Below, one piece after another: positions 32,838 to 42,544 of a stretch of DNA of 64,000 bases. Location of the stretch: NCBI GenBank assembly GCA_963664585.2, contig CAXXEO010000020.1, positions 48,422 to 112,421 on the forward strand, written 5' to 3'. The notes below the pieces were generated by a model. That model had not been told where the DNA came from. It saw only the letters and a list, made by a program, of their open reading frames with translations, and ran no database searches. Both the position numbers and the translations under genes were made by a program. This stretch comes from G963664585 sp963664585. GTDB taxonomy: Bacteria; Bacillota; Clostridia; Oscillospirales; Ruminococcaceae. Numbering within the stretch: position 1 is the first letter of the stretch; each line of letters starts with the position of its first letter.

Positions 32838-34194
32838 GGCGGAAGAAACCATAAAGCGCTATAAGATGCTCAGATCAGGTGACAGGGTAACAGTCGGAAT
32901 TTCCGGCGGTGCCGACTCGGTCGCCTTGCTCTTTTTTCTCCACTCGGTGAAAGACCAATATGGGATTATCCTTTCCGCCTGTCATGTGAATCACAATCTG
33001 CGGGCTGGGGAAAGCGACAGAGATGAGATCTTTGTCCGTACTCTCTGTCAGAAATTGGGCATACTCCTTGTGGTGGCTTCAGTAGATGCCGCTGGCGAGG
33101 CACGAAAGACAGGGCTTTCGGTGGAAGAGGCAGCTCGTAATCTAAGGTATCAGTCTCTTGCAGACGCCGCGGATGGTGGCAAAATTGCAACTGCCCATAC
33201 TCTCAGCGACAGCATGGAAACGGTACTGATCAACATGACCCGTGGAACCGGTCTGAAGGGGCTGACGGGAATCCCTCCCGTTCGTGGTATGATCATCCGG
33301 CCGCTGATACGTTGTACACGTGCTCAAGTCGAGAATTATTGCACTGAAAATGACCTTCTGTATATCACCGACAGCACGAATCTTTCCGATGACTATACCA
33401 GAAATTATATACGCCATCATTTGATCCCCGGTCTCTATCGTGCAAATGCTTCCTTCGATCAATCCTTTGCCCGTATGTCAGATCTCCTTTCGGAAGACGA
33501 AGCAGAGCTGTCGGCTTTGGCCGAAGAGCTGCTAAACGATGCGGCGTCAAAAGATGGTTATCTCCTGGAAAAGCTCGATGAAGCAGGGGGCGCTCTTCTG
33601 TCCCGCACGATCACCCATCTACTGAGACAAAAAGGACTTCCTTATGACTTTCGGCGGATTGACCTGTGTGTACAGCTGGTGCGCCGGAAAAGTGGTGCGG
33701 TACAGATTACCTCCGGGATCTATCTTCGTGCGGCACACGGGCTTCTTTTTCTTCAAAGGGATGCTGAAAAGAGATCGTTTTCTCCAGTACAGGTCAAAAA
33801 AGCAGAAATTGCCGACAAAGGCGTAACCGTAGAATTTTTCCATGGGACCATTTGCCTAACGATAACCGATTGTGAACAAACGGAAAATTTTCAACAAATT
33901 AGGAAGAGCTTATTAAAAAATGCGCTGGACTATGATAAAATAAATGATATTGTTTTTATACGGGCACGTATGGCAGGTGACAGGCTTCGCATCCCAGACC
34001 GAGGAATCTCCAAGCCGCTGGGTAAGCTTTACGCCGAAATGGGCGTACCGGCTGTTCAAAGGGATGACCTGCTGGTCCTTGCGGATCGGGATGGGGTTAT
34101 CTGGGCCGAAGGGGCCGGCTCTGATGCGGCTAAAAAAGCAACGGAGCTATCAAAACGTTTACTATTGGTCGAATATGGAGGACTCACTTTATGA
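32827..34194 (+). CDS. tilS: tRNA(Ile)-lysidine synthase
   Basis: 455 residues; ligates lysine to C34 of tRNA-Ile(CAU) so that it reads AUA. The PP-loop is ISGGADSVALLFFLHSV near the N-terminus; HVNHNLR, ATAHTLSDSMETVLINM and RPLIRCTRAQVE follow, then the C-terminal substrate-binding domains with the lysine-recognition region (GDRLRIPDRGISKPLGKLYAE). The ATG at 32827 lies inside the end of dnaB and its stop overlaps the hpt start (ATGA), indicating translational coupling. Confidence 0.95.
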   Translation: MKDRAEETIKRYKMLRSGDRVTVGISGGADSVALLFFLHSVKDQYGIILSACHVNHNLRAGESDRDEIFVRTLCQKLGILLVVASVDAAGEARKTGLSVEEAARNLRYQSLADAADGGKIATAHTLSDSMETVLINMTRGTGLKGLTGIPPVRGMIIRPLIRCTRAQVENYCTENDLLYITDSTNLSDDYTRNYIRHHLIPGLYRANASFDQSFARMSDLLSEDEAELSALAEELLNDAASKDGYLLEKLDEAGGALLSRTITHLLRQKGLPYDFRRIDLCVQLVRRKSGAVQITSGIYLRAAHGLLFLQRDAEKRSFSPVQVKKAEIADKGVTVEFFHGTICLTITDCEQTENFQQIRKSLLKNALDYDKINDIVFIRARMAGDRLRIPDRGISKPLGKLYAEMGVPAVQRDDLLVLADRDGVIWAEGAGSDAAKKATELSKRLLLVEYGGLTL

Positions 34195-34730
34195 TGCAGG
34201 ATATTTTAAAGGTTTTGGTGACCACGGAAGAGATTTCCAGAGGGATCACCGCATTGGGGAGGCAGATTAGCGAAGACTACAGTGGAAAAAAATTGATGAT
34301 GGTCAGCGTTTTAAAGGGCTCGATCGTATTTATGGCTGATTTAATGCGTGCTGTCACAATACCGGTTTCAATTGATTTTATGTCGGTTTCGAGCTATGGC
34401 GGAGGAGTGAAAACCTCCGGTGTGGTTAAGATAATAAAGGATTTGGATGTTTCCCTTGAGGGATACGATCTTCTTCTGGTAGAAGATATCTTGGATTCTG
34501 GAAAAACACTTCACTATCTTGTTGAACTGTTAAGTCAAAAAGGAGCGAACAGCATCAAAATAGCGACCCTGTTGGATAAACCTGACAGGCGCCAAGTGGA
34601 TTTAAGAGCTGACTATGTGTGTTTTACCGTGCCCGACCAATTTGTAGTCGGTTATGGTCTTGATTATAATGAAAAATACAGAAATCTTCCCTTTGTCGGG
34701 GTATTAAAGCCCGAAGTTTATTCCAATTAA
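34191..34730 (+). CDS. hpt: Hypoxanthine phosphoribosyltransferase
   Basis: 179 residues; salvages hypoxanthine and guanine with PRPP. The PRPP motif is LLLVEDILDSGKTLHYLVELL (about 97-112, with VEDILDSGKT the binding loop); the flexible loop SVSSYGGGVKTSG and the C-terminal purine-binding part PDQFVVGYGLDYNEKYRNLP are intact. Starts in the tilS stop codon. The tilS-hpt-ftsH order is conserved in Firmicutes. Confidence 0.97.
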   Translation: MMQDILKVLVTTEEISRGITALGRQISEDYSGKKLMMVSVLKGSIVFMADLMRAVTIPVSIDFMSVSSYGGGVKTSGVVKIIKDLDVSLEGYDLLLVEDILDSGKTLHYLVELLSQKGANSIKIATLLDKPDRRQVDLRADYVCFTVPDQFVVGYGLDYNEKYRNLPFVGVLKPEVYSN

Positions 34731-34757
34731 TTATTTTTATGTTTCGGAGGTGAAAAC

Positions 34758-36740
34758 TTGTTCGATAAAAAAAATTCGCGCGGAATTGGCATGTACGCCA
34801 TCGTGCTCGCAATACTTATGATGATCGCTGTGATGACTTTTTCTATGGATGATAAAAAAAGTCAGTATAAATATTCAGATATCATCGAACTTTTTAAAGA
34901 CAATAAGGTTGCAAGCTACACCATCAATCTGGGTTCAGGTGAAATGACGGTGAATCTTCGCGAGGGTAATACTGCGGCGATCACTTACACCGTGCCTCAT
35001 GTGGGCTTGTTTATAGATGAGGTACAGGGCGTCGTTGATGAGTATAATCAGTCGCATCCCGATAATCGGATCACCTATGAATGGGAGCCTGCCAGTGAGA
35101 TGCCATGGTGGGTCAACATGCTGCCTACCCTGCTGTTGATCGGCGCCATGGGTGCATTGTGGTACTTCACCATCAAACAGTCCAAGTCCGGCGGGAACAT
35201 CACCGGCTTTGGGCGTGCGAAGCCGCGGACTTCTGACGAGGGACGTAAGGTTACCTTTGAAGATGTGGCCGGTGCCGATGAAGAAAAGGCCGAACTTGTC
35301 GAGTTGGTTGAGTTTCTCAAGAACCCCACAAAATATAGCTCTCTAGGCGCGAGAATTCCGAAGGGCGTGCTGTTGGTAGGCCCTCCTGGAACGGGTAAAA
35401 CTCTGCTGGCCCGCGCAGTAGCCGGAGAAGCAGGGGCTCCCTTCTTCTCGCTTTCTGGTTCTGACTTTGTGGAAATGTTTGTCGGTGTGGGCGCCTCCCG
35501 CGTCCGCGATCTCTTTGATCAGGCGAAAAAAGCCTCGCCCAGCATTATCTTTATCGATGAAATTGATGCCGTAGGACGCCACAGAGGCGCAGGCTTGGGC
35601 GGAGGCCACGATGAACGTGAGCAGACCCTGAACCAGCTTCTTGTGGAAATGGATGGCTTCGGCTCAAATACAGGCGTAATTATCATTGCTGCAACCAACC
35701 GCCGTGATATTCTGGATCCTGCATTATTACGTCCCGGCCGTTTTGACCGTCAGGTCGTAGTCGGTTACCCTGACGTAAAGGGCAGAGAAGAGATACTGAA
35801 GGTTCATACCAGAAATAAGCCCATGGCTCCTGATGTAGATTTGAAGGTAATTTCCCGGACAACCGCTGGTTTTACCGGTGCTGATCTTGAGAACATTATG
35901 AATGAGGCCGCCCTTCTGGCTGCCCGCAGAAATCGAAAGGCCATTACCATGGAAGAGGTTCAGGAAGCGACTATTAAGGTAATGGTGGGGCCTGAGAAGA
36001 AATCGCATGTAATTACAGAGAAGGACAAGCGACTTACGGCTTTCCACGAGGCTGGTCATGCTGTGTGCACCTATTTTATGTCCACCCAGGACAAGGTGCG
36101 TCAGGTTTCGATTATTCCCCGGGGCGGCGCAGGCGGTTATACGCTGTCTCTGCCGACTGAGGATACTAATTATCGCACCAAAAGAGATATGTTTGAAAAT
36201 ATCGTAACCCTTTTGGGCGGACGCGTGTCTGAAAAATTAGTACTTGACGAAATATCGACTGGTGCATCGAGCGATATTCAGCGGGCGACGGCCATTGCTC
36301 GTGCGATGGTCACCCGTTATGGCTTCAGCGAGAAGCTTGGCCCCATTGTCTATGGCAGCGACCAGAGTGAAATTTTCTTGGGGCGCGATATAAATCAGTC
36401 CAGGAACTATTCGGAGAATGTGGCCGCTGAGATTGATTCTGAGATACGCGAAACTATTGAAAGCGCGTATGAACTCGCCAAGGATACCCTCTGTGCGCAT
36501 ATGGATAAGCTGCATGCGCTGGCAAAATACCTTCTTGAGTATGAGAAGATCGAGGCCGAAGAATTTGACAAGCTGATGAAGGGTGAGTTGGGAGATCCTT
36601 CAACGGGTGAGTTCAAGCCACTTCCGTCCTATGGCGAGACCACCTCGATCAGCGGACAGCCTGCCCCTGATGCGGGTGAAGTTATCAATGACAAAACAGT
36701 GGGCGATATGTTCGGCACCGATGAGAAAAAGAATATATAG
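34758..36740 (+). CDS. ftsH: ATP-dependent zinc metalloprotease FtsH
   Basis: 660 residues, membrane-bound hexamer that degrades misfolded and regulatory proteins. Two membrane helices (about 8-24 and 115-135) flank a short extracytoplasmic part. AAA module: Walker A GPPGTGKTLLARAVAGE, Walker B IIFIDEIDAVGRHRG, second region of homology ATNRRDILDPALLRPGRFDR. Protease zinc motif HEAGHA in LTAFHEAGHAVCTYF. The start is TTG at 34758 with GGAGG upstream. Last gene of the core block; a terminator follows. Confidence 0.98.
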   Translation: MFDKKNSRGIGMYAIVLAILMMIAVMTFSMDDKKSQYKYSDIIELFKDNKVASYTINLGSGEMTVNLREGNTAAITYTVPHVGLFIDEVQGVVDEYNQSHPDNRITYEWEPASEMPWWVNMLPTLLLIGAMGALWYFTIKQSKSGGNITGFGRAKPRTSDEGRKVTFEDVAGADEEKAELVELVEFLKNPTKYSSLGARIPKGVLLVGPPGTGKTLLARAVAGEAGAPFFSLSGSDFVEMFVGVGASRVRDLFDQAKKASPSIIFIDEIDAVGRHRGAGLGGGHDEREQTLNQLLVEMDGFGSNTGVIIIAATNRRDILDPALLRPGRFDRQVVVGYPDVKGREEILKVHTRNKPMAPDVDLKVISRTTAGFTGADLENIMNEAALLAARRNRKAITMEEVQEATIKVMVGPEKKSHVITEKDKRLTAFHEAGHAVCTYFMSTQDKVRQVSIIPRGGAGGYTLSLPTEDTNYRTKRDMFENIVTLLGGRVSEKLVLDEISTGASSDIQRATAIARAMVTRYGFSEKLGPIVYGSDQSEIFLGRDINQSRNYSENVAAEIDSEIRETIESAYELAKDTLCAHMDKLHALAKYLLEYEKIEAEEFDKLMKGELGDPSTGEFKPLPSYGETTSISGQPAPDAGEVINDKTVGDMFGTDEKKNI

Positions 36741-36749
36741 AAAAATAAA

Positions 36750-36781
36750 AAGGGGGCGGGAATCGATCCCGTCCTCTTTTT
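36750..36781 (+). terminator. Terminator of the gdpP-ftsH block
   Basis: GGGCGGGA/TCCCGTCC hairpin with A-rich lead and TTTTT tail, 10 bp past ftsH. The gap to 37278 otherwise holds repeat A6 and a small palindrome (CCCCACC/GGTGGAG near 37200). Confidence 0.8.
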
Positions 36782-36931
36782 GCGTACTCTTTTTTCTATA
36801 TTGTCTGCCCCGTTTATGGCAAGCAGACAGTTTAAAAGGTTTCTCTATATTTGTTAAATTAATAAGTATGTAAGCTTATAGGCGTGAGAAATGCGATACG
36901 ATGATCTACAAATAGGTGGTAGCATTGATCA

Positions 36932-37022
36932 TGTAGCCAATTAACTTAAAAACTGGCTATAGTTAAAACGTCATTTTCTTCCCCGGCCTTCGGCTAGGGA
37001 AGAAATCACAAGCTTGTTTTTT
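36932..37022 (-). repeat. Palindromic element A6 (family A, reverse, truncated)
   Basis: Starts TGTAGCCAATTAACTT, a decayed TATAG end; the core reads CCCCGGCC/GGCTAGGG with two mismatches; it stops after AAGCTTGTTTT, so the last ~17 bp are lost. An old copy. Confidence 0.85.
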
Positions 37023-37278
37023 TCGTCCACTGCTTTCCAGTAAACCATCACTCGGTGCTTTATCTTGACAAGTACAGTATATAGAGGTTACACTATACTT
37101 GATGTACAATATTTGGTAATGCTTATTCTAATACATAGTATGAAAAAACAAATTTACACTAATTCTTTAAGTAACGGTACTTCTTTCTATCTGTTACCCC
37201 ACCATAGGTGGAGCAACAGAGTTTTAAGTTTCCTTTTTATTTGTTGAATTGCTGTAGCAATAGGCCGGAGGTTTCCTG

Positions 37279-39267
37279 ATGGCAAAAAAAATAGCCAAAC
37301 AGTATGATAACGAAAGTATATCCTCCCTTAAGGGGGCGGACAGGGTTCGAAAGCGCCCGGCGGTAATCTTCGGCTCAGATGGGATCGAAGGGTGCCAGCA
37401 TGCCATTTTTGAGATATTTTCAAATGCAATTGATGAGGCAAGAGAGGGTTTTGGTGAAAGGATTGCCATCACCCGCTTTGAGGACGGCTCGGTTGAGGTG
37501 GAGGATCAGGGCCGCGGCTGTCCAGTGGCATACAATGCCCGCGAGGGCCGCTTCAACTGGGAGTTGGCCTTCTGCGAACTCTATGCCGGTGGCAAGTATA
37601 ACAACGCCGATGAGGGCGAAAGCTATGAGTTTTCGCTGGGGCTAAACGGTTTGGGCTTATGTGCGACCCAGTATGCCTCAGAATATATGGACGTGGAAGT
37701 TTACCGCGATAATATGCGCTACACCTTAAGCTTTCGACATGGTGAGAATGTAGGGGGCCTCCACGAAGAAGAATGTCGCCGACGTCAGACTGGGACCCGC
37801 ATTCGGTGGCGCCCTGATCTTTCGGTGTTCACTGAAATCGCGGTGGACTCGGATTTTTACCGCCAAATGATCAAGCGCCAGGCAGTAGTCAACGCAGGTA
37901 TCGTATTCATTTTTAAAAACCAACAAGGAAAAGACTTTGAGACAGAGGAGTTCTGCTATCATAACGGCATAGTCGACTATGCGAAAGAGATGGCGGGCGA
38001 GGACTCCCTTACCCCTATTCAGTTTTGGCAGGCTGAACGCCGTGGCCGAGACCGCGAGGACAAGCCTGAATACCGTGTAAAATTGTCTGTGGCTGTCTGC
38101 TTCTCTAATCGCCGTAAGCTTGCTGAGTACTATCACAATTCGAGCTTTCTGGAGCATGGTGGCTCGCCGGAAAAGGCAGTGAGACAGGCCTTTGTTTCTC
38201 AGATAGACACCCTGATCAAACAAAAAGGTGGATATCTCAAAGGAGAAAGTAAAATATCTTATCAGGATGTGGAGGAGTGTCTGCTTTTAATCTCCTCATC
38301 CTTTTCCACACAGACCTCCTATGAGAATCAGACAAAAAAGGCGATCAACAACAAATTTATCTATGACGCAATGACAGAATTTTTAAAGCATCAGCTCGAA
38401 ATTTATTTCATTGAGAACCCGGATGATGCCGCCCGCGTGGCCGAGCAGATATTGATTAATAAGAGAAGCCGTGAGAACGCCGAAAAAACCCGCCTAAACA
38501 TGAAGAAAAAGCTCGCGGGCTCTATGGATATATCCAATAGGGTGCAGAAGTTTGTTGATTGCCGCACTCGCGATACCTCCCGCCGTGAGATCTATATCGT
38601 TGAGGGTGATTCTGCTTTGGGCTCTTGTAAAATGGGGCGCGACGCCGAATTTCAGGCCATTATTCCGGTGCGCGGAAAGATACTGAACTGCCTTAAGGCG
38701 GAGTACGATAAGATTTTTAAAAACGATATTATCACCGATATCATCAAGGTCCTCGGCTGCGGTGTCGAAGTGCGATCCAAGGCGAGTAAAGAGCTTTCCA
38801 GCTTTGATATTGAGGGGCTTCGCTGGAATAAAATTGTCATTTGTACCGATGCCGACGTGGATGGCTTTCACATACGCGCCCAGATTCTGACAATGCTATA
38901 CTGTCTGACGCCCACACTAATCGAGAGTGGTTATGTCTATATCGCTGAATCCCCACTTTATGAGATCACTGCTAAAGATAGGGTGTATTTTGCTTATTCT
39001 GATAGCGAAAAGGCGAAGATAACAAAGGAACTGGGTGACCAGAAATACACTCTTCAACGCTCAAAAGGACTTGGTGAAAACGAACCGGAAATGATGTGGC
39101 TGACCACCATGAACCCCGTGACGCGCAGACTGATAAAAGTCACCCCTTCCACCGCCAAGGCTACTGAAGAGATGTTTGACCTTCTTCTGGGGGATAATCT
39201 GGCAGGCCGAAAGGAATTTATCGCCCAGAATGGTTATCTGTACCTTGAGAACGCAGATATATCATAG
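37279..39267 (+). CDS. parE: Type IIA topoisomerase subunit B (ParE/GyrB-like), divergent
   Basis: 662 residues. GHKL ATPase: VRKRPAVIFGSDGIEGCQHA, the Asn/Asp in EIFSNAIDEA and VEDQGRGCPV, and an ATP lid FSLGLNGLGLCATQY where GyrB and ParE usually have GGLHGVG. Toprim: IVEGDSALGSCKMGRD instead of EGDSAGGSAKQGRD, and the metal motif CTDADVDGFHI. C-terminal QRSKGLGENEPEMMW. Forms a heterotetramer with the subunit A gene 159 bp downstream. All catalytic acids remain, but the many signature changes put it outside canonical GyrB and ParE. The symbol is by role. Confidence 0.85.
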   Translation: MAKKIAKQYDNESISSLKGADRVRKRPAVIFGSDGIEGCQHAIFEIFSNAIDEAREGFGERIAITRFEDGSVEVEDQGRGCPVAYNAREGRFNWELAFCELYAGGKYNNADEGESYEFSLGLNGLGLCATQYASEYMDVEVYRDNMRYTLSFRHGENVGGLHEEECRRRQTGTRIRWRPDLSVFTEIAVDSDFYRQMIKRQAVVNAGIVFIFKNQQGKDFETEEFCYHNGIVDYAKEMAGEDSLTPIQFWQAERRGRDREDKPEYRVKLSVAVCFSNRRKLAEYYHNSSFLEHGGSPEKAVRQAFVSQIDTLIKQKGGYLKGESKISYQDVEECLLLISSSFSTQTSYENQTKKAINNKFIYDAMTEFLKHQLEIYFIENPDDAARVAEQILINKRSRENAEKTRLNMKKKLAGSMDISNRVQKFVDCRTRDTSRREIYIVEGDSALGSCKMGRDAEFQAIIPVRGKILNCLKAEYDKIFKNDIITDIIKVLGCGVEVRSKASKELSSFDIEGLRWNKIVICTDADVDGFHIRAQILTMLYCLTPTLIESGYVYIAESPLYEITAKDRVYFAYSDSEKAKITKELGDQKYTLQRSKGLGENEPEMMWLTTMNPVTRRLIKVTPSTAKATEEMFDLLLGDNLAGRKEFIAQNGYLYLENADIS

Positions 39268-39426
39268 CTTTTACGCATCTTTTCCCTACCGCAGGCGGAG
39301 TTAGGTTAGCGCACAAATGATCATAATACGGAAGTGCTTCTCTGCTTTTGACAAACAGGGTTAAAGATACCAGACAATCTGATGTTGCTTTGTTTGAAGG
39401 CAAACGCTAGTAAAGGAGATGAACTG

Positions 39427-41661
39427 ATGCCGCCCAAAAAAGAAAAGGCCAAGCCTCCCGTGAAAAAAGAGACAACGGCCTATATCGAAAATGCCGGTAT
39501 AGTGATAGAACAACCCATTGTAGAAACAATTGAAAAAAACTATATGCCCTACGCTATGAGCGTCATTGTCTCCCGTGCAATTCCGGAGATTGACGGCTTT
39601 AAGCCTTCACACCGAAAAATTCTTTATACCATGTACAAAATGGGCCTTCTGACGGGAGCAAAAACAAAATCTGCCAACGTTGTGGGACAGACGATGCGAC
39701 TCAATCCCCATGGCGATATGGCCATCTATGAGACGATGGTGCGCCTTTCGAGGGGTTATGAAGCTCTTTTACATCCCTTTGTGGATTCCAAGGGAAACTT
39801 CGGCAAAAGCTACTCCCGTGATATGGCCTTTGCTGCCTCGCGTTACACCGAGGTCAAGCTGGATCCCATCTGCGCCGAGCTCTTCACCGATATTGACAAA
39901 GAGACAGTGGATTTTGTTGACAACTATGACGGAAGCACGAAAGAGCCTACCCTCTTGCCCGTATCCTTTCCCTCCGTGCTGGTGAATTCTAACGTCGGTA
40001 TTGCGGTGGGCATGGCGAGCTCCATTTGTCCCTTTAACCTGCGTGAGGTCTGCGAGACAGCGATAGCGCTCATCAAGAATCCTTTGCATGTAATATCAGA
40101 TACCCTTCAAGCTCCCGATTTCCCCGGCGGAGGCTTTATTATTTGTAATTCCTCTGAGCTGTCCCGTATCTTAGAGACCGGACGGGGGAGCGTAAGGGTA
40201 CGCAGCCGTTTTAGTATCGACAAGACGGTCGGATGCATTGAAGTTTCGGAAATCCCCCCTTCGACCACCGTTGAGGCAATCATAGACAAGGTGGTGGAGC
40301 TTGTCAAGGCCGGGACGATTCGGGAAATATCGGATATACGTGATGAGACGGACTTAAATGGCCTCAAGATTACCATTGATCTAAAACGCGGTACGGAACC
40401 AGAAAAGTTGATGCAACGACTTTTCAAGCTGACCCCATTAGAGGACAGCTTTGCCTGTAATTTTAACATCCTTGTGGCGGGAAGCCCCAAAGTGATGGGT
40501 GTACGCGAAATTTTAGAAGAGTGGACAGCCTTCCGGCAGGAGTGCGTCAAGCGCCGAACCTATTATGAACTGTCAAAAAAGCGGGAAAAGCTCCACCTTT
40601 TGAAGGGCCTTTCTGCGATTTTGATGGATATTGACAAGGCCATCCGTATCATCCGCAATACTGAAGAAGAGCATGAGGTTATCCCTAACTTGATGATCGG
40701 CTTCGGCATAGACCAGATTCAAGCTGAATATGTGGCCGAGATACGCCTGCGGCATCTGAACCGCGAGTATATTCTTAAGCGCACCGATGAGGTGTCCTCT
40801 CTTAAAAAAGAGATCACCGAGATGGAAGCCATTTTAAAGGACCCCAAAAGAGTGCTGGAGATCGTTGTCGAGGAGCTTGAAGAGGTGGCTAAAAAATATG
40901 CCAAGCCTCGGCGAAGCGTCCTTTTGTTTACCTCTCCAGATGAGGAGGAAGAAAAGGAGGAGGAAGTCCCCTCGTATCCCGTCAACCTTTTCTTTACCCG
41001 TGAGGGCTATTTCAAAAAAATCACCCCCCTCTCTTTGCGCATGGGAGGTGAGCACAAGCTTAAGGAGGGTGACGCCGTCACACAGATGGTTGAGTCCACA
41101 AATTCTGCTCATCTTCTCTTCTTTACCGACAAGGGCCAGGTGTATAAATCCCGCGCCAATGACTTTGAAGATACAAAGGCAAGCGTGTTGGGTGAATATA
41201 TCGCCGCCAAGCTGGGGATGGATGATGGCGAGAATACGATCTATATGGTTGTTACCTGCGATTTCAAGGGGGCCATGCTGTTCGCCTTTGAAAGCGGCAG
41301 GATCGCCAAGGTTCAAATGTCTGCCTATGAGACGAAAACCAAGCGTAAAAAGCTGATTGGTGCTTATTCTGTCAAGGAACCCCTTGCCCAAATTTGCTAT
41401 CTGCCCGAAGAAAGAGAAATGATTCTGCGCGCTTCTTCCGGCAGGGTGCTTATTATTGACAGTGCTGTTGTATCTGCAAAATCAACCAGAGACACCGCAG
41501 GCGTCGCTGTTATGACACAGAAACGTGGCGCGAGACTTATCTCAATGCGCCCCTTCAAGCCAGGCGACATCGGTGGAGATCACCGCTATCGAACAAGAAC
41601 ACTTCCGGCAGCGGGAGCCTTGCCACGTGAAGAGGATGTCCTTGAGCAAACCAAGCTTTAA
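39427..41661 (+). CDS. parC: Type IIA topoisomerase subunit A (ParC/GyrA-like)
   Basis: 744 residues. DNA-cleavage core: YAMSVIVSRAIPEIDGFKPS, the QRM-type stretch NVVGQTMRLNPHGDMAIYE and the catalytic Tyr in FAASRYTEVKLDPICAE (about 138). A coiled-coil segment near 380-470 and an acidic patch DEEEEKEEEV precede a C-terminal part (from about 510) with beta-pinwheel-like repeats (FFTREGYFKKIT, LLFFTDKGQVYKS). A Lys-rich tail starts the protein. ATG at 39427 with AAGGAG upstream. Partner of the divergent subunit B; could be a topoisomerase IV or a third type IIA pair. Confidence 0.85.
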   Translation: MPPKKEKAKPPVKKETTAYIENAGIVIEQPIVETIEKNYMPYAMSVIVSRAIPEIDGFKPSHRKILYTMYKMGLLTGAKTKSANVVGQTMRLNPHGDMAIYETMVRLSRGYEALLHPFVDSKGNFGKSYSRDMAFAASRYTEVKLDPICAELFTDIDKETVDFVDNYDGSTKEPTLLPVSFPSVLVNSNVGIAVGMASSICPFNLREVCETAIALIKNPLHVISDTLQAPDFPGGGFIICNSSELSRILETGRGSVRVRSRFSIDKTVGCIEVSEIPPSTTVEAIIDKVVELVKAGTIREISDIRDETDLNGLKITIDLKRGTEPEKLMQRLFKLTPLEDSFACNFNILVAGSPKVMGVREILEEWTAFRQECVKRRTYYELSKKREKLHLLKGLSAILMDIDKAIRIIRNTEEEHEVIPNLMIGFGIDQIQAEYVAEIRLRHLNREYILKRTDEVSSLKKEITEMEAILKDPKRVLEIVVEELEEVAKKYAKPRRSVLLFTSPDEEEEKEEEVPSYPVNLFFTREGYFKKITPLSLRMGGEHKLKEGDAVTQMVESTNSAHLLFFTDKGQVYKSRANDFEDTKASVLGEYIAAKLGMDDGENTIYMVVTCDFKGAMLFAFESGRIAKVQMSAYETKTKRKKLIGAYSVKEPLAQICYLPEEREMILRASSGRVLIIDSAVVSAKSTRDTAGVAVMTQKRGARLISMRPFKPGDIGGDHRYRTRTLPAAGALPREEDVLEQTKL

Positions 41662-41732
41662 TCCAATACGCATAGGCAGGTGCGAAGGTGTTTTAACCAC
41701 TCTCGCGTGGAGTCAGCAGAGACAATAATAAA

Positions 41733-41766
41733 GGAGCCGGGTGATTAAAACCCGGCCCCCGGTTTT
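41733..41766 (+). terminator. Terminator after the topoisomerase pair
   Basis: GCCGGGT/ACCCGGC hairpin followed by CCCCGGTTTTG. Moderate quality. From here to the secG start (41997) only promoter-like AT sequence is seen. Confidence 0.6.
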
Positions 41767-41996
41767 GTACCAATTAAGCGAACACAAGCTTGGAACAAAA
41801 CCATTAATATTGTAACCGCACCCAGGGGGATTATTCGGGTGGTAAGAGTAATCATAATTTTTAGATAAAAATAATGATTGCAAACATGAAAACGTTATGG
41901 TATTATTTTATAGCCAGACAGTGGCATTATAATACAATACAAAATTTAGCATATGATATGTTTTTGCGGCTCCAAAGCCGACGAATGGAGGACGTA

Positions 41997-42245
41997 ATGG
42001 GAATAGTTGAAATTATTGGCGGTGTGCTGCTAATTATGGCCAGTCTGGTTATAATAGTATCGGTGGCTCTGCAAGAGTCAAAGGGCGGACTCACGGCGCT
42101 TGGTGGTACAAGTTCCGATTCATTCTTCGACAAAAATGGTCGAAGCAGAACGGCTGAAGCTACCTTGATTAGAGCCACAAAAATAGCAGGTGTTGCGTTG
42201 TTTGTAATAACCCTTGCGGTATTTGCGGCTGGCGTTTATCTGTAA
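41997..42245 (+). CDS. secG: Preprotein translocase subunit SecG
   Basis: 82 residues with two membrane helices (about 2-22 and 60-80) and the family loop VALQESKGGLTALGG followed by SFFDKNGRSRTAEATL. Part of the SecYEG channel. The ATG at 41997 with GGAGG five bases upstream gives the normal length; a longer frame from 41874 adds an unrelated N-terminus. Followed by a terminator and then rnr, a common neighbour. Confidence 0.95.
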   Translation: MGIVEIIGGVLLIMASLVIIVSVALQESKGGLTALGGTSSDSFFDKNGRSRTAEATLIRATKIAGVALFVITLAVFAAGVYL

Positions 42246-42259
42246 GAATGATTATGAAC

Positions 42260-42287
42260 GGCCCTGCTTTGGCGGGGCCTTTTGTTT
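42260..42287 (+). terminator. Terminator of secG
   Basis: GGCCC(T)GC/GCGGGGCC hairpin with a TTTG loop and TTTTGTTTT tail, 14 bp past the stop. Confidence 0.88.
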
Positions 42288-42310
42288 TATGCAAAAATGG
42301 ATGCTGCAGC

Positions 42311-42416
42311 TATAGCCAATTAACTTAAAAACTGGCTATAGATAAAACATCATTTTCTTCCCCCGCCGAAGGCGGTGGAAGAAATCACAAGCTTGTTTTC
42401 AAGTTAATCAACTATA
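42311..42416 (-). repeat. Palindromic element A7 (family A, reverse)
   Basis: 106 bp. TATAGCCAATTAACTT to AAGTTAATCAACTATA; core arms differ by one mismatch (GGCGGTGGAAG). Lies between secG and rnr, 128 bp before rnr. Used here as the reference copy. Confidence 0.93.
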
Positions 42417-42544
42417 CTATCTCCAAACAGTAAATGCTTTTATTTGTTTTTCCTTTCTCCAACTACGGCAGAGAAAAGAGGTGCGATAATAAAAGGCAAT
42501 TTAAAAAGGACATAGTATCAAAGGAAAGAGAAAGGGAAAAGTAG

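Noticed and set aside
37020..37278. Possible small gene before the topoisomerase pair
   Set aside because: Only short AT-rich frames without start signals are present.
39427..41661. Canonical gyrase A assignment
   Set aside because: The partner subunit is too divergent and the C-terminal part lacks a clear GyrA-box, so a topoisomerase IV-like role was kept.
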